Below, one piece after another: positions 27,149 through 28,683 of a stretch of DNA of 28,683 bases. Within the stretch, counting starts at the first letter, position 1. Each line of letters starts with the position of its first letter. The stretch lies in assembly GCA_032718475.1 (NCBI GenBank), contig JAUCBJ010004041.1, forward strand, positions 1-28,683, given 5' to 3'. The DNA is from Nemertoderma westbladi. Taxonomy: Eukaryota > Xenacoelomorpha > Nemertodermatida > Nemertodermatidae. The notes under the pieces are model-generated. The model did no database searches, was not told the origin of the DNA, and saw only the letters and a program-made list of their open reading frames with translations. Position numbers and translations under genes: made by a program.

Positions 27149-27957
27149 GAAATTACTTTCATTATATGGTAATCGTGAGGAAATTATTGCAGCAATCAGA
27201 TTAATATACGATGGTTCAACGACATTTGTGTCTAACAGTGACGGTGACACAGAACCATTTGAAGTGTTATGGGGCGTCCTCCAGGGAGACACACTTGCAC
27301 CATTCTTGTTCATAATTGTTGTTGACTATGTTCTACGCATGTCCTTAGATCATCATAATGATGATGGGGTGATGATAACTCCACCTACTGGCTCCAGAAG
27401 TCGAGGAAATCCTGCCAAGTACCTAACTGATCTAGACTTTGCTGATGACTTAGGAGTACCCTACTCTCAGAATCACTAGAGGGAGCCCAACGGCTCATCA
27501 GCTCATTAGAACATGCTCTTTCTAGTGTTGGTCTTTATGTTAACTCCAATAATACCAAAATTTTGGCAGTAAACTTTGAAAGTCCGCTTCGAATACGTAA
27601 GGGAAAGGCATGATCAGCATTGAATGGACTTTCCAGGATTTGGAAGTCACACAGAATCCGTCGGAAACGAAAGGTCCGATTATTCCAACCAGACACTATA
27701 TAACATTGGAGGTATCTCATGGGTCGTCGCAAGCATGACAATAAAACAAAGCCGCCTCCGCTTTGCAGGACATATCTTTAGCCGTGAGGACCAGCATGTG
27801 CACAATCATGTGCTTTGGCAGCCCCATGAAGAAAATAAGCATGGTGGGTGGCCCATGGAAATGGAAATCGGACTCGAAAATGTAGATATTCTCGCGAAAG
27901 TCATGGGGGGTAGTGAGTTGTGGCGGTGCAACTTTGTTGATAAGCCGGCATAACACT
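27149..27957 (+). pseudogene. RTE-like LINE fragment, copy 3, internally deleted
   Basis: It corresponds to copy 1 from about 5872 to 6935: the DGDTEPFEVLWGVLQGDTLAP block is nearly identical, and FADD is kept. Compared with copy 1 it lacks about 105 bp (copy 1 about 6304-6408) and about 139 bp (about 6506-6644), and has a small insertion just after FADDLGV. It ends CNFVDKPA then a stop, probably the ancestral C-terminus. It starts 50 bp from the acceptor side of the most 5' exon of the minus-strand gene. Confidence 0.88.
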
Positions 27958-28683
27958 CTTAATGCACGCTGTATTGTGGATTGCACGGTGGTGGCACAAA
28001 ATACTTTTATTAAGCCATATTTAAATATATTTCTTAAACGCAGGCTAGGACGATCTTTATAATAATAATAACTAGGGATGCGATCAATATGTGAAGCCAG
28101 GTGGTTTATATAATAATTTAGTCAACGCAGTACTCGTCTTCATTATATGCATCGTTGCGCTCGTCGCTTGTCCTGTTTTGTCATAAAATATTTTTCCTAA
28201 ACGCAGACTGACGATCTTTATACAGTTATAACTATGCGAAGTTTCGAAACTGTGCGAGTAACTGTTGATACATCTATGTGGAGATGTGTGATATGTGGAG
28301 ATGTGTGATACAACGCCAACGCATCTTATGCCGATGTAGTAATATGGGTATTGAAATAATATTAAATCAATGTACACTCTTAAAGCTGCAGCGAAAAAAT
28401 GTAGCTAATTTCCTAGGTTACATATAAAATAATAATATTATTTTTAAGAACATTAATTTTACTACTTTGCAAAAATTCAATTAAAAAATAACCAGACATA
28501 TACATTGTGGAATAAACTATTTCAGAAGCCTACAACAGCCATGCCATGGATTGTATTTATGTTATTATATCTGTCATTTAACTGAGATAGCAATAGTAGT
28601 AATAGTCGAACGGTTATGCGGCCCGTCCAGCCTATAATAAACACAATTCAGTGATTGGGCTGGAATAGCAATACTGGTTGCCT
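27958..28683. other. Right flank: short duplications, no gene seen
   Basis: An imperfect 45-50-bp direct repeat (TAAACGCAGNCT, GACGATCTTTATA, ATAACTA) occurs at 28022-28071 and 28187-28232. ATGTGGAGATGTGTGAT occurs twice at about 28274 and 28291. Missing upstream exons of the minus-strand gene could lie here, but I found none I can defend. Confidence 0.6.

Noticed and set aside
26894-27313. 139-codon minus-strand frame as a gene
   Set aside because: It fuses a real exon (26932-27099) with antisense LINE and intron sequence. Splice sites bound the real part.
1-28683. A new multi-gene biological system
   Set aside because: Only one host gene is present, and all other coding sequence belongs to known transposon families. 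The novelty here lies in repeats and their origin, not in a gene system.

Overview
This is nuclear DNA from a eukaryote, most likely an AT-rich invertebrate animal genome. It has GT-AG introns, a Helitron, a Mutator-like (MULE) transposase relic, three fragments of one non-LTR retrotransposon family, a tRNA-derived SINE, foldback elements and tandem satellites. There is no prokaryotic operon structure, and the species cannot be named from this sequence.

Layout. Positions 1-3718 hold the 3' part of a decayed autonomous Helitron (Rep plus helicase), ending in a textbook hairpin and CTAG terminus. Positions 3937-5387 hold a decayed MULE transposase gene. It is split at its conserved GPRT...EGWHNSL region by exactly 44 units of an 11-bp CpG-rich minisatellite (4719-5202), and it is cut off by a 5'-truncated, RTE-like reverse-transcriptase element (ORF open to 6938). 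Positions 7006-8037 hold small repeats and a MITE-like inverted-repeat element.

From 8038 to 27099 on the minus strand lies the only host gene I can support. Nine exons join with matching phase at all eight junctions and give 1258 codons plus stop. The 5' end lies outside the window or is not recognised. The protein is Ser/Lys-rich with an acidic C-terminal part, looks largely disordered, and belongs to no family I recognise. One 2.6-kb exon carries most of it, and a 27-codon exon ends it.

The gene's 12.5-kb intron (14438-26931) holds most of the repeats. These are a family of short hairpins with the core CAGCCATAAG / CTTATGGCTG, a LINE fragment, a roughly 146-bp satellite (about 23 copies, partly in alternating dimers), an insertion of 15-bp GGACCGAATTGTCC-type repeats in a satellite monomer, a large foldback, a TTAA-flanked 18-bp perfect inverted repeat, and a second array (142-146 bp period) that looks like the same satellite in the opposite orientation. 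A third LINE fragment starts 50 bp from the most 5' exon seen.

I see no toxin, defence, CRISPR or metabolic system. The most original observations are the minisatellite apparently born from transposase codons, with variation almost entirely CG to TG/CA; the oppositely oriented satellites in one intron; and the CAGCCATAAG hairpin family.
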